DNA of 64,000 nt, from contig JBGANR010000004.1 of assembly GCA_044222225.1 (NCBI GenBank), positions 1 through 64,000 on the forward strand. The letters are read 5' to 3'. Source of the DNA: JBGANR01 sp044222225. GTDB taxonomy: Bacteria; Actinomycetota; Actinomycetes; Mycobacteriales; Mycobacteriaceae. The position numbers and the translations under genes were made by a program. Position 1 is the first letter of the stretch. Each line of letters starts with the position of its first letter. The notes beneath the pieces were generated by a model. It had not been told where the DNA came from, did no database searches, and saw only the letters and a program-made list of their open reading frames with translations. This document shows positions 54,201-64,000 of this stretch, piece after piece.

Positions 54201-54805
54201 TAGAGGTCGGCCAGCGCCATCTCCGACGCGCAGGGCACCGTCGAGCTCTTGGCGCCCGGATCGTCACCGACGAGCGCGATCGCGCCGCCGTCGGGATGGG
54301 TGCCCATGAGGTTGGCGTGCCGCAGCGCGTCGGTCGCGCGGTCGAGGCCGGGCGCCTTGCCGTACCAGTAGCCGACGACGCCGTCGCGGGCCACGCCGTC
54401 GGCGTCCGGGCGCAGGCTGCCGATCTGCCCGGCGAGCTGGCTGCCCATGACGCTGGTGGCGGCGAGTTCCTCGTTGAGTCCGGGCCGGTGGACGACGTCC
54501 AGGGGGCGCAGCAGGTGCGCGCGGCGCTCCAGCTCCAGGTCGTAGCCGGCCAGGGGCGAGCCCTCGTAGCCGGAGACGAACGATCCGGTGCGCAGACCGG
54601 TGCGCCGGTCGTAGCGGGCGCGGTCGGCGATCATGCGAACGAGGGCCTGGATGCCGGTGAGATAGACGCTGCCCTCGGTGGCGGTGAAGCGCTCGCCGAT
54701 CGCGAGGTCGGCGGGGCGGGGCGTCCGGATGGAGGCGAGGCCGTTGTGGGAAGGGACTGTCGGCGCTGATGCGGCGTGGGTGTGCCGCGGCGACGTGATG
54801 CTCAT
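51245..54805 (-). CDS. Indolepyruvate ferredoxin oxidoreductase, fused single chain
   Basis: About 1186 residues joining alpha and gamma subunits. Order: N-terminal pyrimidine/regulatory part (SFVSGYEGSPLAGYDLELER, GLNEELAATSVMGSQL), TPP-binding half (YYCSGCPHNSSTKV, GIGCHAMVLL, QNIGDGTYAHSGSLA), a cysteine-rich iron-sulphur region (CEGCGDCGKKSNC, then CNLDFSCLEGDCPSF), the gamma domain (GIGGTGVVTTSQVLATAAAL) and a C-terminal DUF6537-like part. It oxidises aryl- or branched 2-oxoacids to acyl-CoA, handing electrons to ferredoxin. ATG 54805 follows AGGTGA; GTG 54811 is the alternative. Divergent from the leucine operon, consistent with amino acid breakdown. Confidence 0.96.
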   Translation of the reverse strand: MSITSPRHTHAASAPTVPSHNGLASIRTPRPADLAIGERFTATEGSVYLTGIQALVRMIADRARYDRRTGLRTGSFVSGYEGSPLAGYDLELERRAHLLRPLDVVHRPGLNEELAATSVMGSQLAGQIGSLRPDADGVARDGVVGYWYGKAPGLDRATDALRHANLMGTHPDGGAIALVGDDPGAKSSTVPCASEMALADLYMPIFYPADSQDVLELGIHAAVMSRTSGLWTSMKVTAAVADGGSTVTLGAPDPVLGGLGRSPHVPSGHVLGATLMELEQNQLTIRIPRALEYARLNRLNRVVARGPSDRIGIAAAGKTYLDVREALRDMGVEDDDLARLGIRIYKISMVYPMERESLYEFVDGLDEVIVVEEKRDFIETMMREHLYLRPGAPRIVGKAHEDGSTLFSRFGELDIDAVTRGLATRLSRVHHLPAARAWLDEKSRVRTRIELPLAVRTPYYCSGCPHNSSTKVAEGTLVGAGIGCHAMVLLMDERQIGKVTGTTQMGGEGAQWIGMAPFLDERHLVQNIGDGTYAHSGSLAVRAAIAAGVNITYKLLYNGTVAMTGGQDKVGDPGLTRVIAGLLNEGVKKVVVTSDDPKRTRRALGRRTGVDVRDRAELADAQRELAEIDGVTVLVHDQHCAAEKRRGRKRGTMPTPTQRVMINERICEGCGDCGKKSNCLSVHPVDTEYGRKTQIDQSSCNLDFSCLEGDCPSFVTVTPAAATHRVAPPIAGDFDVPERATRRDGFRMRITGIGGTGVVTTSQVLATAAALDGLASRTVDMTGLAQKGGAVVSDLKVSATPLEQAAKVATGDCDLYLACDGLVGTDPKYLKVASPDKTLAVVATTKIPTGAMVIDTSVHYPADDAIVAAIGAKVAHATYLDPCLLSTRLFGSETYSNMIMVGAAFQTGALPIHAAAIEQAIDVNGVAVDANVQAFRRGRQAVADPDGLRADLGALHPAPAPEPPRPAAVRLAARMTDSGTSDQVRDLIAHRADELIAYQDEAYAARYVDAVAGLSDAAAGDPALVTAAANGLFKLLAYKDEYEVARLTADPAFARDVAEEFGSGARTSVRLHPPALRALGMRKKIGIGDHARPALTALAALKRLRGTWLDPFGRTEVRRTERELAEEYLRLVESMAAALRSGRRRPAELVALAELPDVVRGYEDIKLGNVATYRQKLAAMRAELGV

Positions 54806-54866
54806 GGTCACCTGCTCTGCTTGTGGCGGAACGTGGTCGGGCTGTCGGTGATCCCAGGCTACGGGA

Positions 54867-54905
54867 TTGCCGTGACGGGGATCACTGGATAATATCGGTT
54901 AACCG
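54867..54905 (+). promoter_or_regulatory. Promoter and palindrome of the accD1 operon
   Basis: TTGCCG (54867-54872), 17 bp, TAATAT (54890-54895): a near-consensus housekeeping promoter, about 40 bp before accD1. A 10-bp palindrome CGGTTAACCG (54896-54905) follows directly and covers the start of transcription, so it is a plausible repressor site. A second pair, GTGATCCC and GGGATCAC, brackets the -35 box. Confidence 0.65.
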
Positions 54906-54935
54906 TCGATAACTGAAACTGGGAGGTGAACGGAG

Positions 54936-56526
<1,591 letters not shown>

Positions 56527-56543
<17 letters not shown>

Positions 56544-58545
56544 GCCGATGACCGGCCCGGCCGTCGAGGCTGCGGCGCGGCGGCGCATCGAGAGCGTGCT
56601 GGTCGCCAATCGCGGCGAGATCGCCTGCCGCGTCATCTCGGGGCTGGCCGAGCTCGGCGTCCGGACCGTCGCCGTCTATTCCGATGCGGACGCCGACGCG
56701 CCGCACGTCCGGCTCGCCGACGTGGCCGTGCGGCTGGGACCGGCGGCAGCTGGGCAGAGCTACCTCGACGTCGAGAAGGTGCTCGCGGCCGTGGCGTCGA
56801 CGGGCGTCGACGCCGTCCATCCGGGCTACGGGTTCCTCTCCGAACGGGCCGATTTCGCTCGCCGGCTGGAGGCCGCGGGGGTCGCGTTCCTCGGGCCGCC
56901 GGCGTCGGCGATCGAGGAGATGGGCGACAAGATCTCCGCTCGGGCCGCCGTGAGCCGGCGCGGGGTGCCCGTCGTGCCGGGGCTCTCGGAGCCGGGGCTG
57001 ACGGACGCGGACATCGTCGCCGCCGCTGGGCAGGAGATGGAGCTTGCGGAATCGACCAGAACAGCTGGTGTGGGGTTTCCGCTGCTCATCAAGCCGTCGG
57101 CGGGCGGCGGCGGCAAGGGCATGCACGTCGTCGACGACCTCGCCGCGCTTCCGGCGGCGCTCGCCGCGGCCCGGCGCGAGGCGATGGCGAGCTTCGGCGA
57201 CGACACCCTCTTCGTCGAGCGCTACCTGAAGAAGCCGCGGCACATCGAGGTCCAGGTGCTGGCCGACGCGCACGGCGCCGTCGTCCACCTCGGCGAACGC
57301 GAGTGCTCGCTGCAGCGGCGGCATCAGAAGGTGATCGAGGAGGCGCCGTCACCCGCGGTGTCGCCGGAGTTCCGCGCCCGGCTCGGCGAGGCGGCGTGCG
57401 ACGCGGCCCGCAGCGTGGGGTACATCGGTGTCGGGACGGTCGAGTTCATCGTGCCCGCCGGCACCGAGACCTTCTACTTCCTGGAGATGAACACCCGGCT
57501 GCAGGTCGAGCACCCGGTGACCGAACTCGTGACCGGTGTCGACCTCGTCGAACAGCAGTTGCGCGTGGCGCGGGGCGAGCCGTTGACGTTCACCCAGGAC
57601 GACGTGACGCTCACCGGCCACGCCGTCGAGGCGCGGGTGTACGCCGAGGATCCGGGGGCCGGCTTCCTGCCGACGGGCGGGACCGTGCGCGCGCTGACCT
57701 GGCCGACGGGCGCCGGGGTGCGCGTCGACGCCGGCATCGTCGCAGGTCAGGAGATCGGGCTCGACTACGACCCGATGCTCGCCAAGGTCATCGCCCATGG
57801 TTCGACGCGGGCTGAGGCGCTGGCCCGGCTCGATCGTGCGCTCGCCCGCACGACGCTGCTCGGCGTCGGCACCAACATCGACTTCCTGCGCTCGCTGCTC
57901 GCCGAGCCGCGCGTCGTCGCCGGTGATCTCGACACGCATCTGCTCGACGGCTGGACCTATCGCCCGGCGTCGGCACCGCTGGAGGCGCTGGCGGCGGCGG
58001 CGCTCGCGCGATTGGATACGGGGCGTTCGTGGGAGCAGGGCGATCCGTGGGCCGCCGACGGCTGGCGGCTCGGGCGGCCGGCGCTCACCCGGTTCGTGTT
58101 CCGCGACGGCGCGGCCGAGCACATCGTGCTCGCGCGTCCCGGCGAGGTGGTGGTCGACGACGTGGTCCACGAGGCGTCCGCCGTCGAGGGCGGGCTGGTG
58201 TTCGACGGCCGCCGGATCCCGGTGGCGGTCGTCGCGGATCGACGTGAGATCTGGGTCGCGACGCCCGACGGCACGTGGCGGTTCACCGAGCCGGTGCCCG
58301 GTGCGTCGGCCACAGCCGACGAGGGGGCGGCGACGAGCCCGATGCCGGGCACGGTCATCGCGGTGCTCGTCGCCGACGGCGACGACGTCGTCGCAGGTCA
58401 GGGACTGGTCATCGTCGAGGCGATGAAGATGGAGCACACCGTCGCCGCGCCGGCGTCGGGCACGGTCGCCGTCGCGGTGCGGGTCGGACAGAAGGTGACG
58501 GCCGGCGAAGCACTCGCGGCCGTGCATGAGGAAGGACGCGAGTGA
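56527..58545 (+). CDS. accA1: Acyl-CoA carboxylase alpha subunit (biotin carboxylase + biotin carrier)
   Basis: 672 residues from GTG 56527, which has GGAGG 9 nt upstream inside accD1; ATG 56548 is an alternative. Biotin carboxylase: VLVANRGEIACRVI, ATP-grasp loop SAGGGGKGMH (193-198), EMNTRLQVEHPVTE. Biotin carrier at the end with biotin-Lys634 in EAMKMEHT. Residues about 170-181 (EMELAESTRTAG) interrupt the usual AAGQ-VGFPLLIKPS stretch; this extra 36 bp has rare codons (CTT, AGA) and matches the start of accD1. It makes carboxybiotin for AccD1. Confidence 0.95.
57033..57057. repeat. Short in-frame element shared with accD1 and a LuxR gene
   Basis: GGAGATGGAGCTTGCGGAAT followed by CGACC. 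The same 25 bp with one change stands at 54932-54955 (ribosome site and start of accD1), and 17 bp of it at 15372-15388 in reverse in the LuxR subtype A gene. In accA1 it forms an insertion of about 12 residues in the biotin carboxylase domain. Confidence 0.7.
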
Positions 58546-59696
58546 TGGCCGAGTTGGAGGGCGACTACAAGGAGCTGCGGGACGTCGTCCGGGACTTCGC
58601 GACCGGGGTCGTCGCGCCCGTCTCCGCGAAGCACGACCGGGAGAAGTCGTTCCCGTACGAGGTCGTCGCGCAGATGGGCGAGCTCGGGCTGTTCGGGCTG
58701 CCGTTCCCCGAGCGCTGGGGCGGCGGGGGCGGCGACTACTTCCACCTGGCGGTGGCGCTGGAAGAGCTGGGTCGCGTGGACCAGTCGGTCGCCATGACGC
58801 TGGAGGCGGGCGTGGGGCTGGGCGCCATGCCGATCTACCACTTCGGCACCGATGCGCAGCGGGAGCGCTGGCTCGTCGACCTCACGGCGGGGCGGCGGCT
58901 CGCGGGCTTCGGGTTGACCGAGCCGGACGCCGGTTCCGACGCCGGCGCCACCCGCACGACGGCCCGGCGTGACGGCAACGAATGGGTGATCAACGGCGCC
59001 AAGCAGTTCATCACGAACTCGGGCACGGACATCACATCGCTGGTCACGGTCACCGCGGTGACGGGCGTCGCGGCCGACGGGAAGAAGGAGATCTCGACGA
59101 TCGTCGTGCCGTCGGGGACGCCCGGCTTCGTCGTCGAACCGGCCTACGACAAGGTCGGCTGGCACGCCTCCGACACGCATCCGCTCTCGTTCGCCGACGC
59201 GCGGGTGCCGGCGGCGAACCTGCTCGGCGAAGAGGGCCGCGGCTACGCGGGCTTCCTGCGGATCCTCGACGAGGGACGGATCGCCATCGCGGCCGTCGCC
59301 ACCGGCGTCGCGCAGGGCTGCGTCGACGAATGCGTCAGGTACGCGCGGGAGCGGACGGCCTTCGGTCGGGCGATCGGCGACTACCAGGGGATCGCGTTCA
59401 AGATCGCGCGGATGGAGGCGCGGGCCTACGCGGCGCGGGCGGCGTACTACGAGGCGGCGTCGCGCATGCTCAAGGGCAGACCGTTCAAGAAGGAGGCGGC
59501 GATCGCCAAGCTGGTCGCGTCCGAGGCGGCGATGGACAACGCCCGCGATGCGACCCAGGTGTTCGGCGGCTACGGCTTCATGAACGAGACGCTGGTCGCG
59601 CGGCATTACCGCGACTCGAAGATCCTCGAGATCGGGGAGGGGACGACGGAGGTGCAGCTCATGCTCATCGCGCGGATGCTGGGGGTCGGACGGTGA
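58545..59696 (+). CDS. fadE19: Acyl-CoA dehydrogenase (FadE19/isovaleryl-CoA type)
   Basis: 383 residues. FAD-binding and substrate motifs of acyl-CoA dehydrogenases: GFGLTEPDAGSDAGATRTTA, FITNSGTDITSLV, KVGWHASDTHPLSF and the C-terminal DATQVFGGYGFMNE with catalytic Glu in EGTTEVQLMLIARML-type tail. It oxidises isovaleryl-CoA or another branched acyl-CoA, feeding AccA1/D1. ATG 58545 overlaps the accA1 stop (GTGATG); next gene overlaps by GTGA. Confidence 0.93.
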   Translation: MAELEGDYKELRDVVRDFATGVVAPVSAKHDREKSFPYEVVAQMGELGLFGLPFPERWGGGGGDYFHLAVALEELGRVDQSVAMTLEAGVGLGAMPIYHFGTDAQRERWLVDLTAGRRLAGFGLTEPDAGSDAGATRTTARRDGNEWVINGAKQFITNSGTDITSLVTVTAVTGVAADGKKEISTIVVPSGTPGFVVEPAYDKVGWHASDTHPLSFADARVPAANLLGEEGRGYAGFLRILDEGRIAIAAVATGVAQGCVDECVRYARERTAFGRAIGDYQGIAFKIARMEARAYAARAAYYEAASRMLKGRPFKKEAAIAKLVASEAAMDNARDATQVFGGYGFMNETLVARHYRDSKILEIGEGTTEVQLMLIARMLGVGR

Positions 59697-60199
59697 CGGG
59701 CGGGGCAGAGTCGACCCCTAAGCGCATCACGCAGCGAGGGCTGTGGTTCGAGGAGTTCGAGGTGGGGGCCGTCTACGAGCACCGGCCGGGCCGCACGGTC
59801 ACCGAGGCCGACAACGTCCTGTTCACGACGCTGACCATGAACACCCAGGCGCTGCACCTCGACGCGCAGTGGTCGGCGACGCAGCCGGGTTTCGGCGGCG
59901 AGCGATTGGTCAACTCCATGTTCACGCTGTCGACGATCGTCGGCCTGTCGGTGGCGCAGCTGACCCAGGGGACGTTGGTGGCGAATCTCGGCTTCTCGGA
60001 GATCGCCTTCCCCAAGCCGCTGTTCCACGGCGACACGCTCAACGCCGAGACGGCCTGCCTGTCCAAGCGGGCGTCGGCGTCGCGGCCGGGGGAGGGGGTC
60101 GTCGTGCTCGAACACGTCGGACGTAACCAGTACGGTGACGTCGTCGCGCGGGCCACGCGGTCGACGCTGGTTCGCATGCTTCCCCAGATGTCCGCCTGA
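59693..60199 (+). CDS. MaoC-like (R)-enoyl-CoA hydratase (Rv2499c type)
   Basis: 168 residues, hotdog fold: GLWFEEFEVGAVYEHRPGRT, TEADNVLFTTLTMNTQALHL (the hydratase Asp/His region shifted to the MaoC-like form), VANLGFSEIAFPKPLFHGDT. In M. tuberculosis the counterpart hydrates methylglutaconyl-CoA and mesaconyl/itaconyl-type CoA for the lyase that follows. The last residues (MLPQMSA) and the stop codon lie inside palindromic element copy 3. Confidence 0.9.
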   Translation: MTGGAESTPKRITQRGLWFEEFEVGAVYEHRPGRTVTEADNVLFTTLTMNTQALHLDAQWSATQPGFGGERLVNSMFTLSTIVGLSVAQLTQGTLVANLGFSEIAFPKPLFHGDTLNAETACLSKRASASRPGEGVVVLEHVGRNQYGDVVARATRSTLVRMLPQMSA

Positions 60200-60257
60200 G
60201 CGAGCCGCCGAGGAGATTATTGTCACGGCGCCTCGCTGGGACGGACATCTGGGGAGC
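60179..60257. repeat. Palindromic element, copy 3
   Basis: Arms TCCCCAGATGTCCG and CGGACATCTGGGGA around the core GCCGAGGAGATTATTGTCAC, inside an operon between the MaoC and citE genes. It provides the codons LPQMSA and the TGA of the MaoC gene. Here it cannot be a full terminator unless citE has its own promoter. Confidence 0.88.
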
Positions 60258-60289
60258 TGCGCCAGTCGAGCACGAGAGAAGAGGACGTC

Positions 60290-61132
60290 TTGAGCACCGA
60301 ACTCGCCGGACCCGCACTGCTGTTCTGTCCCGCCGACCGGCCGGATCGCTTCGCCAAGGCCGCCGAGCGCGCGGACGTCGTCATCCTCGACTTGGAGGAC
60401 GCCGTCGCTCCGGACGCCAAGGCCGCGGCACGGGAGCATGTGGCGGCGTCCAGACTCGATCCGGATCGGACGATCGTCCGCGTCAACGCGTGCGGTACCG
60501 CCGACCACACGGCCGACGTCGCCGCGCTCGCCCGGACGTCGTACCGGACGGTGATGGTGGCCAAGGCGGAGGACCCGGCCGCCGTCGGGTTGCTCGACTT
60601 CGACGTGATCGCGCTGGTGGAGACGCCGCTCGGGGTCTTGCGCGCGGCCTCGCTCGCCGAGCAACGCAACGTCGTCGGGTTGATGTGGGGCGCCGAGGAC
60701 CTCGTCGCCGGGTTGGGCGGCGGCTCGTCCCGGTTCGGCCCCGACGAAGCCCGCCCCGGCGCCTATCGCGACGTCCCGCGCCATGCCCGCGCGTCCGTCC
60801 GGCTCGCGGCCGGCGCCTTCGGCCGGTTCGCGATCGACGCCGTGCACGTCGACATCGCCGACGTCGACGGCCTCCACGCCGAAGCGATCGACGCCGTCGA
60901 GCTCGGTTTCGCCGCCACCGCCTGCATTCATCCCTCGCAGGTGGCGACGGTCCGGGTGGCCTATGCACCGACGGACGTGCAGGTCACGCAGGCGCGGGAC
61001 GTGCTCGCCGCTGCGGCGGCCGCGGGTACCGGCGTCTTCAGCCACGCCGGCCGGATGATCGACGGGCCACTGCTGGCCCAGGCCCGGGCCGTGCTCGCGC
61101 GGGCAGCGGCGGCGGAGCGGGGTGCGCGATGA
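60290..61132 (+). CDS. citE: CitE-like beta-hydroxyacyl-CoA lyase (Rv2498c type)
   Basis: 280 residues, TTG start supported by AGAGGA 6 nt upstream. CitE TIM barrel: FCPADRPDRFAKA, VILDLEDAVAPDAKAAARE, RVNACGTADH, ALVETPLGVLRA, GLMWGAEDLVAGLGG and CIHPSQVATV. The M. tuberculosis counterpart cleaves (R)-HMG-CoA and citramalyl-CoA, linking leucine breakdown and itaconate disposal. Overlaps the CoA synthetase gene (ATGA), which takes up one product, acetoacetate. Confidence 0.93.
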   Translation: MSTELAGPALLFCPADRPDRFAKAAERADVVILDLEDAVAPDAKAAAREHVAASRLDPDRTIVRVNACGTADHTADVAALARTSYRTVMVAKAEDPAAVGLLDFDVIALVETPLGVLRAASLAEQRNVVGLMWGAEDLVAGLGGGSSRFGPDEARPGAYRDVPRHARASVRLAAGAFGRFAIDAVHVDIADVDGLHAEAIDAVELGFAATACIHPSQVATVRVAYAPTDVQVTQARDVLAAAAAAGTGVFSHAGRMIDGPLLAQARAVLARAAAAERGAR

Positions 61133-63126
61133 CCGGCGCGGACGCGGCGCCCGGCGCGGCCGACTGCCGGATGGCGGCCTTCGCGAAGGCGCACGGCTTC
61201 TCTCATCCCGACGGCTACGACGAGCTGTGGCGCTGGAGCGTCGAGGCACCCGACGCCTTCTGGCGCGCGGTGTGGCGCTGGTTCGAGCTGACGCCCGGTC
61301 CGGTCGGCGAGGCGCTCGTGCCAGACGCGTCGGCCCCGGGTTTCGGCGTCCGGTGGTTCCCGCAGTCGCAGGTCAACTACGCGGCCCGGGTGCTCGCGTG
61401 GGCGCCGGCGGGTGAGCGGGAGCACGCGGTCGGCCCGGACCGTCCCGCGATCATCGGACGGTCCGAGGACGGCGGCCGGACGGTCGTCACCTGGGCGGAG
61501 CTCGGCGATCAGGTGCGACGTCTCGCGGGTGCCTTGACGGCGGCGGGCGTCGGGGTGGGTGACCGCGTCGTGGCCTATCTGCCGGACATCGCCGAGGCGA
61601 ACGTCGCCGCCCTCGCCGCCGCGAGTGTCGGCGCGGTGTGGGCCTCCTGCGGTGCCGACTACGCGCCGGAGGGCGCCGCGTCCCGGCTCGCGCAGCTGGC
61701 GCCGACGGTGCTCGTCGTGGCGGACGGCTACCGGCTGCGCGGCCGCTGGTACGACAAGCGGGCCGACGACGCCGCGCTCGCCGCGTTGCTGCCCACGGTG
61801 ACGACCGTCGTCGGCATCCGCCGCCGGGACGATGACGATGCCGAGATCCCTTGGCGCACAGCCGATTACGCCGAACTAGCCGCGACTGGCGAGCCCCGGG
61901 AGCCCGTGCTGGTGCCGTTCGCGCATCCGCTGTGGGTGCTCTTCTCCTCGGGTACCACGGGCAAGCCGAAGGGGATCGTCCACGGGCACGGCGGCACGCT
62001 GCTCGAACACCTCAAGTCGATCGCCCTGCACTCCGATGTCGGCGCCGGCGACGTCTACTTCTGGCATACGGCGCTGAGCTGGATGATGTGGAACCTGCGG
62101 CTCTCGGTGCTGCTGCACGGCGCGACGCTCGTCTGTTACGACGGCCATCCCCTCACTCCGCCGGACGCGCTGTGGCGGATCGTCGCCGACGAGCGGGTCG
62201 GCTTCTTCGGGACGAGCCCCGGCCATCTGCAGGCGTGCCGCGAACACGGCGTCGTGCCCGCCGACCTCGGCCTGGCCGCGCTGCGCGGGCTCGGCGCGAC
62301 GGGGGCGCCGCTGGCGGCGAGCCTCTTCGAGTGGATCGCCGGACAGGTGTCGCCGGACGTCGAGGTGTCCTCGATCAGCGGCGGGACGGACGTCGTCTCG
62401 GCCTTCGTCGGCGGTTCGACGGGGCTGCCCGTGACGCCCGGCGAGCTGACGGTGCCGTATCTCGGCGTCGACGTGCACAGCTGGGCGCCGGACGGGACCG
62501 CGCTGATCGGGGAGGTCGGCGAGCTGGTGGTGACGTCGCCGATGCCTTCGATGCCGGTCTGCTTCTGGAACGACCCGGACGGCGAGCGGTATCGCGCCGC
62601 GTACTTCGTCCATGACTGGGGACGTCCGACCGCGCGCCGGGTGTGGCGGCACGGCGACTGGGTGACGCGCACCGAGCGCGGCTCGTTCGTCATCCACGGC
62701 CGATCGGACGCCACGCTCAACCGGGGCGGCATCCGGATGGGCTCGGCCGATGTCTACGAGATCGTCGAGGCGATCGAGGGCGTCGCGGAGGCGTTCGTCC
62801 TGGGCGTCGACCTGCCGGACGACGGGTACTGGATGCCGCTGTTCGTCACGCTCACGCCGCGGGAGTCCGGGCCGGCCGACGACGGGGACGGGCTGGTCGA
62901 GCGGATCCGCGCCGAGATCACGGCGCGACTCTCCCGCAGACACCTCCCGGACGAGATCGTGGTGGCGCCCGGGATCCCGCACACGAGGACCGGCAAGAAG
63001 CTCGAGGTGCCCGTGACGGGGCTGCTCGCCGGGCGGGACGTCGCGATCGATCCGAGCGCCGTCGACGCGCCCGAACTGCTCGACTGGTACGTCGAATACG
63101 GGCGGCGGAGGACGTCCGACTCTTGA
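61129..63126 (+). CDS. Acetoacetyl-CoA synthetase
   Basis: 665 residues of the AMP-forming acyl-CoA synthetase family. P-loop-like LFSSGTTGKPKGIVHGHGGT, ISGGTDVVSAFVGGSTGLPV, RGSFVIHGRSDATLNRGGIR and the C-terminal catalytic Lys in HTRTGKKLEVPVTGLL. The N-terminus (GYDELWRWSVEAPDAFWRAV, FPQSQVNYAARVL) and length fit acetoacetate:CoA ligases rather than acetyl-CoA synthetase. It activates the acetoacetate freed by the CitE-like lyase, so the operon ends in acetoacetyl-CoA. Confidence 0.93.
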   Translation: MTGADAAPGAADCRMAAFAKAHGFSHPDGYDELWRWSVEAPDAFWRAVWRWFELTPGPVGEALVPDASAPGFGVRWFPQSQVNYAARVLAWAPAGEREHAVGPDRPAIIGRSEDGGRTVVTWAELGDQVRRLAGALTAAGVGVGDRVVAYLPDIAEANVAALAAASVGAVWASCGADYAPEGAASRLAQLAPTVLVVADGYRLRGRWYDKRADDAALAALLPTVTTVVGIRRRDDDDAEIPWRTADYAELAATGEPREPVLVPFAHPLWVLFSSGTTGKPKGIVHGHGGTLLEHLKSIALHSDVGAGDVYFWHTALSWMMWNLRLSVLLHGATLVCYDGHPLTPPDALWRIVADERVGFFGTSPGHLQACREHGVVPADLGLAALRGLGATGAPLAASLFEWIAGQVSPDVEVSSISGGTDVVSAFVGGSTGLPVTPGELTVPYLGVDVHSWAPDGTALIGEVGELVVTSPMPSMPVCFWNDPDGERYRAAYFVHDWGRPTARRVWRHGDWVTRTERGSFVIHGRSDATLNRGGIRMGSADVYEIVEAIEGVAEAFVLGVDLPDDGYWMPLFVTLTPRESGPADDGDGLVERIRAEITARLSRRHLPDEIVVAPGIPHTRTGKKLEVPVTGLLAGRDVAIDPSAVDAPELLDWYVEYGRRRTSDS

Positions 63127-63248
63127 CCGCCGGTTGAGCCCCGTCGGCGGCTCTGACCAGCCGGAACACGAGATGTCACCGGCACGCGATACACTCCTGA
63201 CCGATTCGGATCCCGGGAGGCCGGCCGCGTCCGAACGGAAGGATGAAC

Positions 63249-63878
63249 ATGTCTCGTATTCGTATCCTCACGCGTGTGTCGGCCGTGCTGACGGCGCTGT
63301 TCGCGGTCGTCGCGCTGAGCGTCGGCCCCGCCGCCGCGCAGCCGTGGCCGCCGAAGCTGCCGGACCCGGCGACGATCCTGCCGTGGCTCAAGCCGAAGCC
63401 CAAGGAGACGAAGCCCGCCCCGCCGCCTGCGCAGCGCGGTCCGAACGTCAGCACCCCGACGGGCTACGTCGCCGTCGCCGATGACGCGACGAAGCGGATG
63501 CAGGTCTTCAAGGACGGCCGGCTCGTCCGCGAGATGCCGATCTCGATGGGCAAGGATTCGACGCCCACGCCCAACGGCACGTACAAGATCTTGGAGCGCT
63601 TCCGGGACATGTACATGGACAGCAGCACCTACGGCGTGCCGATCGACGCGCCGAACGGCTACCGCACGTACGTCGAGTACGCGACGCGGATCAGCTGGAG
63701 CGGCATCTTCGTGCACGGCGCGCCGTGGTCGCTCGGCCAGCAGGGCGTGAGCAACGTCAGCCACGGCTGCATCAACGTCAGCGTCGAGAACGCGCGGTGG
63801 TTCTTCGAGAACGTGCCGAACGGTTCGCCGGTCGTCGTCAAGAACACGGTCGGTGGGCGGTACCAGCCGGGTACATAG
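63249..63878 (+). CDS. Secreted L,D-transpeptidase (YkuD)
   Basis: 209 residues. ATG 63249 is 5 nt after GGAAGGA; ATG 63243 overlaps that site. Signal peptide (VLTALFAVVALSVGPAAAQP), a Pro/Lys-rich linker, then the YkuD domain (MQVFKDGRLVREMPISMGKD) with HGAPWSLGQQG and catalytic Cys174 in SHGCINVS. It makes 3-3 cross-links in peptidoglycan outside the membrane. No Ig-like domains precede the catalytic part, unlike LdtMt2, so it is the small form. Confidence 0.94.
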   Translation: MSRIRILTRVSAVLTALFAVVALSVGPAAAQPWPPKLPDPATILPWLKPKPKETKPAPPPAQRGPNVSTPTGYVAVADDATKRMQVFKDGRLVREMPISMGKDSTPTPNGTYKILERFRDMYMDSSTYGVPIDAPNGYRTYVEYATRISWSGIFVHGAPWSLGQQGVSNVSHGCINVSVENARWFFENVPNGSPVVVKNTVGGRYQPGT

Positions 63879-63885
63879 CCTCTGG

Positions 63886-64000
63886 TCAGAGGACGCGCAC
63901 GACAAGATCCGCACGAACGCGGTCGCCGACGACGGCGGCCGCGTTCGTGTCGTCGACGCGGGTGACCCACGCCTGCGCCTGCTCGGGGGAGTCGCCGTAT
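63886..64000 (-). CDS. C-terminal end of an unidentified gene
   Basis: The last 37 codons of a minus-strand frame (stop 63886) that enters from beyond the window: YGDSPEQAQAWVTRVDDTNA, then AAVVGDRVRADLVVRVL. Well-formed, with codon use like its neighbours, but too short to name. A small palindrome CCTCTGGTCAGAGG overlaps its stop and the end of the transpeptidase gene. Confidence 0.6.
   Translation of the reverse strand, partial: YGDSPEQAQAWVTRVDDTNAAAVVGDRVRADLVVRVL

Overview
This is high-GC (about 70%) actinobacterial DNA, most likely from the order Mycobacteriales (Gordonia or a near relative; the genus is an inference). Three blocks match known Mycobacterium tuberculosis gene orders: psd-pssA next to a Cdc48-like AAA+ ATPase (Rv0437c-Rv0435c), a beta-phosphoglucomutase-like gene followed by a GH65 phosphorylase (Rv3400-Rv3401), and accD1-accA1-fadE19-MaoC-citE (Rv2502c-Rv2498c). 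A groEL2-type chaperonin under CIRCE control is also present. Many gene pairs overlap by ATGA or GTGA. I see no rRNA, tRNA, CRISPR array, transposase or prophage gene.

Layout. 0-4 kb (minus): a large transglutaminase-like/STAND NTPase/TPR protein cut by the window edge, translationally coupled to a frameshifted LCAT-type lipase; this is the best candidate for an undescribed conflict or signalling module. 4-12 kb: PH-like membrane protein, AAA+ ATPase, a DUF433/PIN-like toxin-antitoxin pair, MFS transporter, pssA, psd, and an M20 peptidase homologue that seems to lack its catalytic glutamates. 12-13.7 kb: AraC regulator, glyoxalase-fold protein, SRPBCC protein. 13.8-24.6 kb: four consecutive large LuxR-type ATPase regulators in alternating subtypes (B-A-B-A in transcription order). 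The B subtype has degenerate P-loops, and three of the four genes carry one frameshift. 24.9-31.3 kb: a LytS/LytT two-component system driving two DUF485-like plus sodium:solute symporter pairs (acetate/monocarboxylate uptake). 31.4-39.9 kb: FitAB-type toxin-antitoxin, an ABC exporter with its own two-component system, a VOC protein, a divergent MFS/TetR pair, two tiny genes and a PEP mutase-like enzyme. 40-42.8 kb: groEL2 and an F420-type (LLM) oxidoreductase. 42.8-45.7 kb: small genes, including three intact and one decayed member of a tandem family of secreted proteins. 45.9-51 kb: TetR, PaaI-like thioesterase, a TetR gene fused in frame to a HAD phosphatase, and the GH65 phosphorylase. 51.2-63 kb: a giant indolepyruvate ferredoxin oxidoreductase, divergent from a leucine/itaconate degradation operon ending in an acetoacetyl-CoA synthetase. 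The end holds a secreted L,D-transpeptidase and the tail of an unidentified gene.

Non-coding signals stand out. A palindromic element of about 75-80 bp occurs four times, always at the 3' end of a gene, and twice supplies the gene's last codons. Two larger nested palindromes share a similar core. A 15-bp motif (GTRRTSSRCTACTCG) lies upstream of the LuxR/LytS divergon and of three small-protein genes. A short in-frame element recurs in accD1, accA1 and one LuxR gene.
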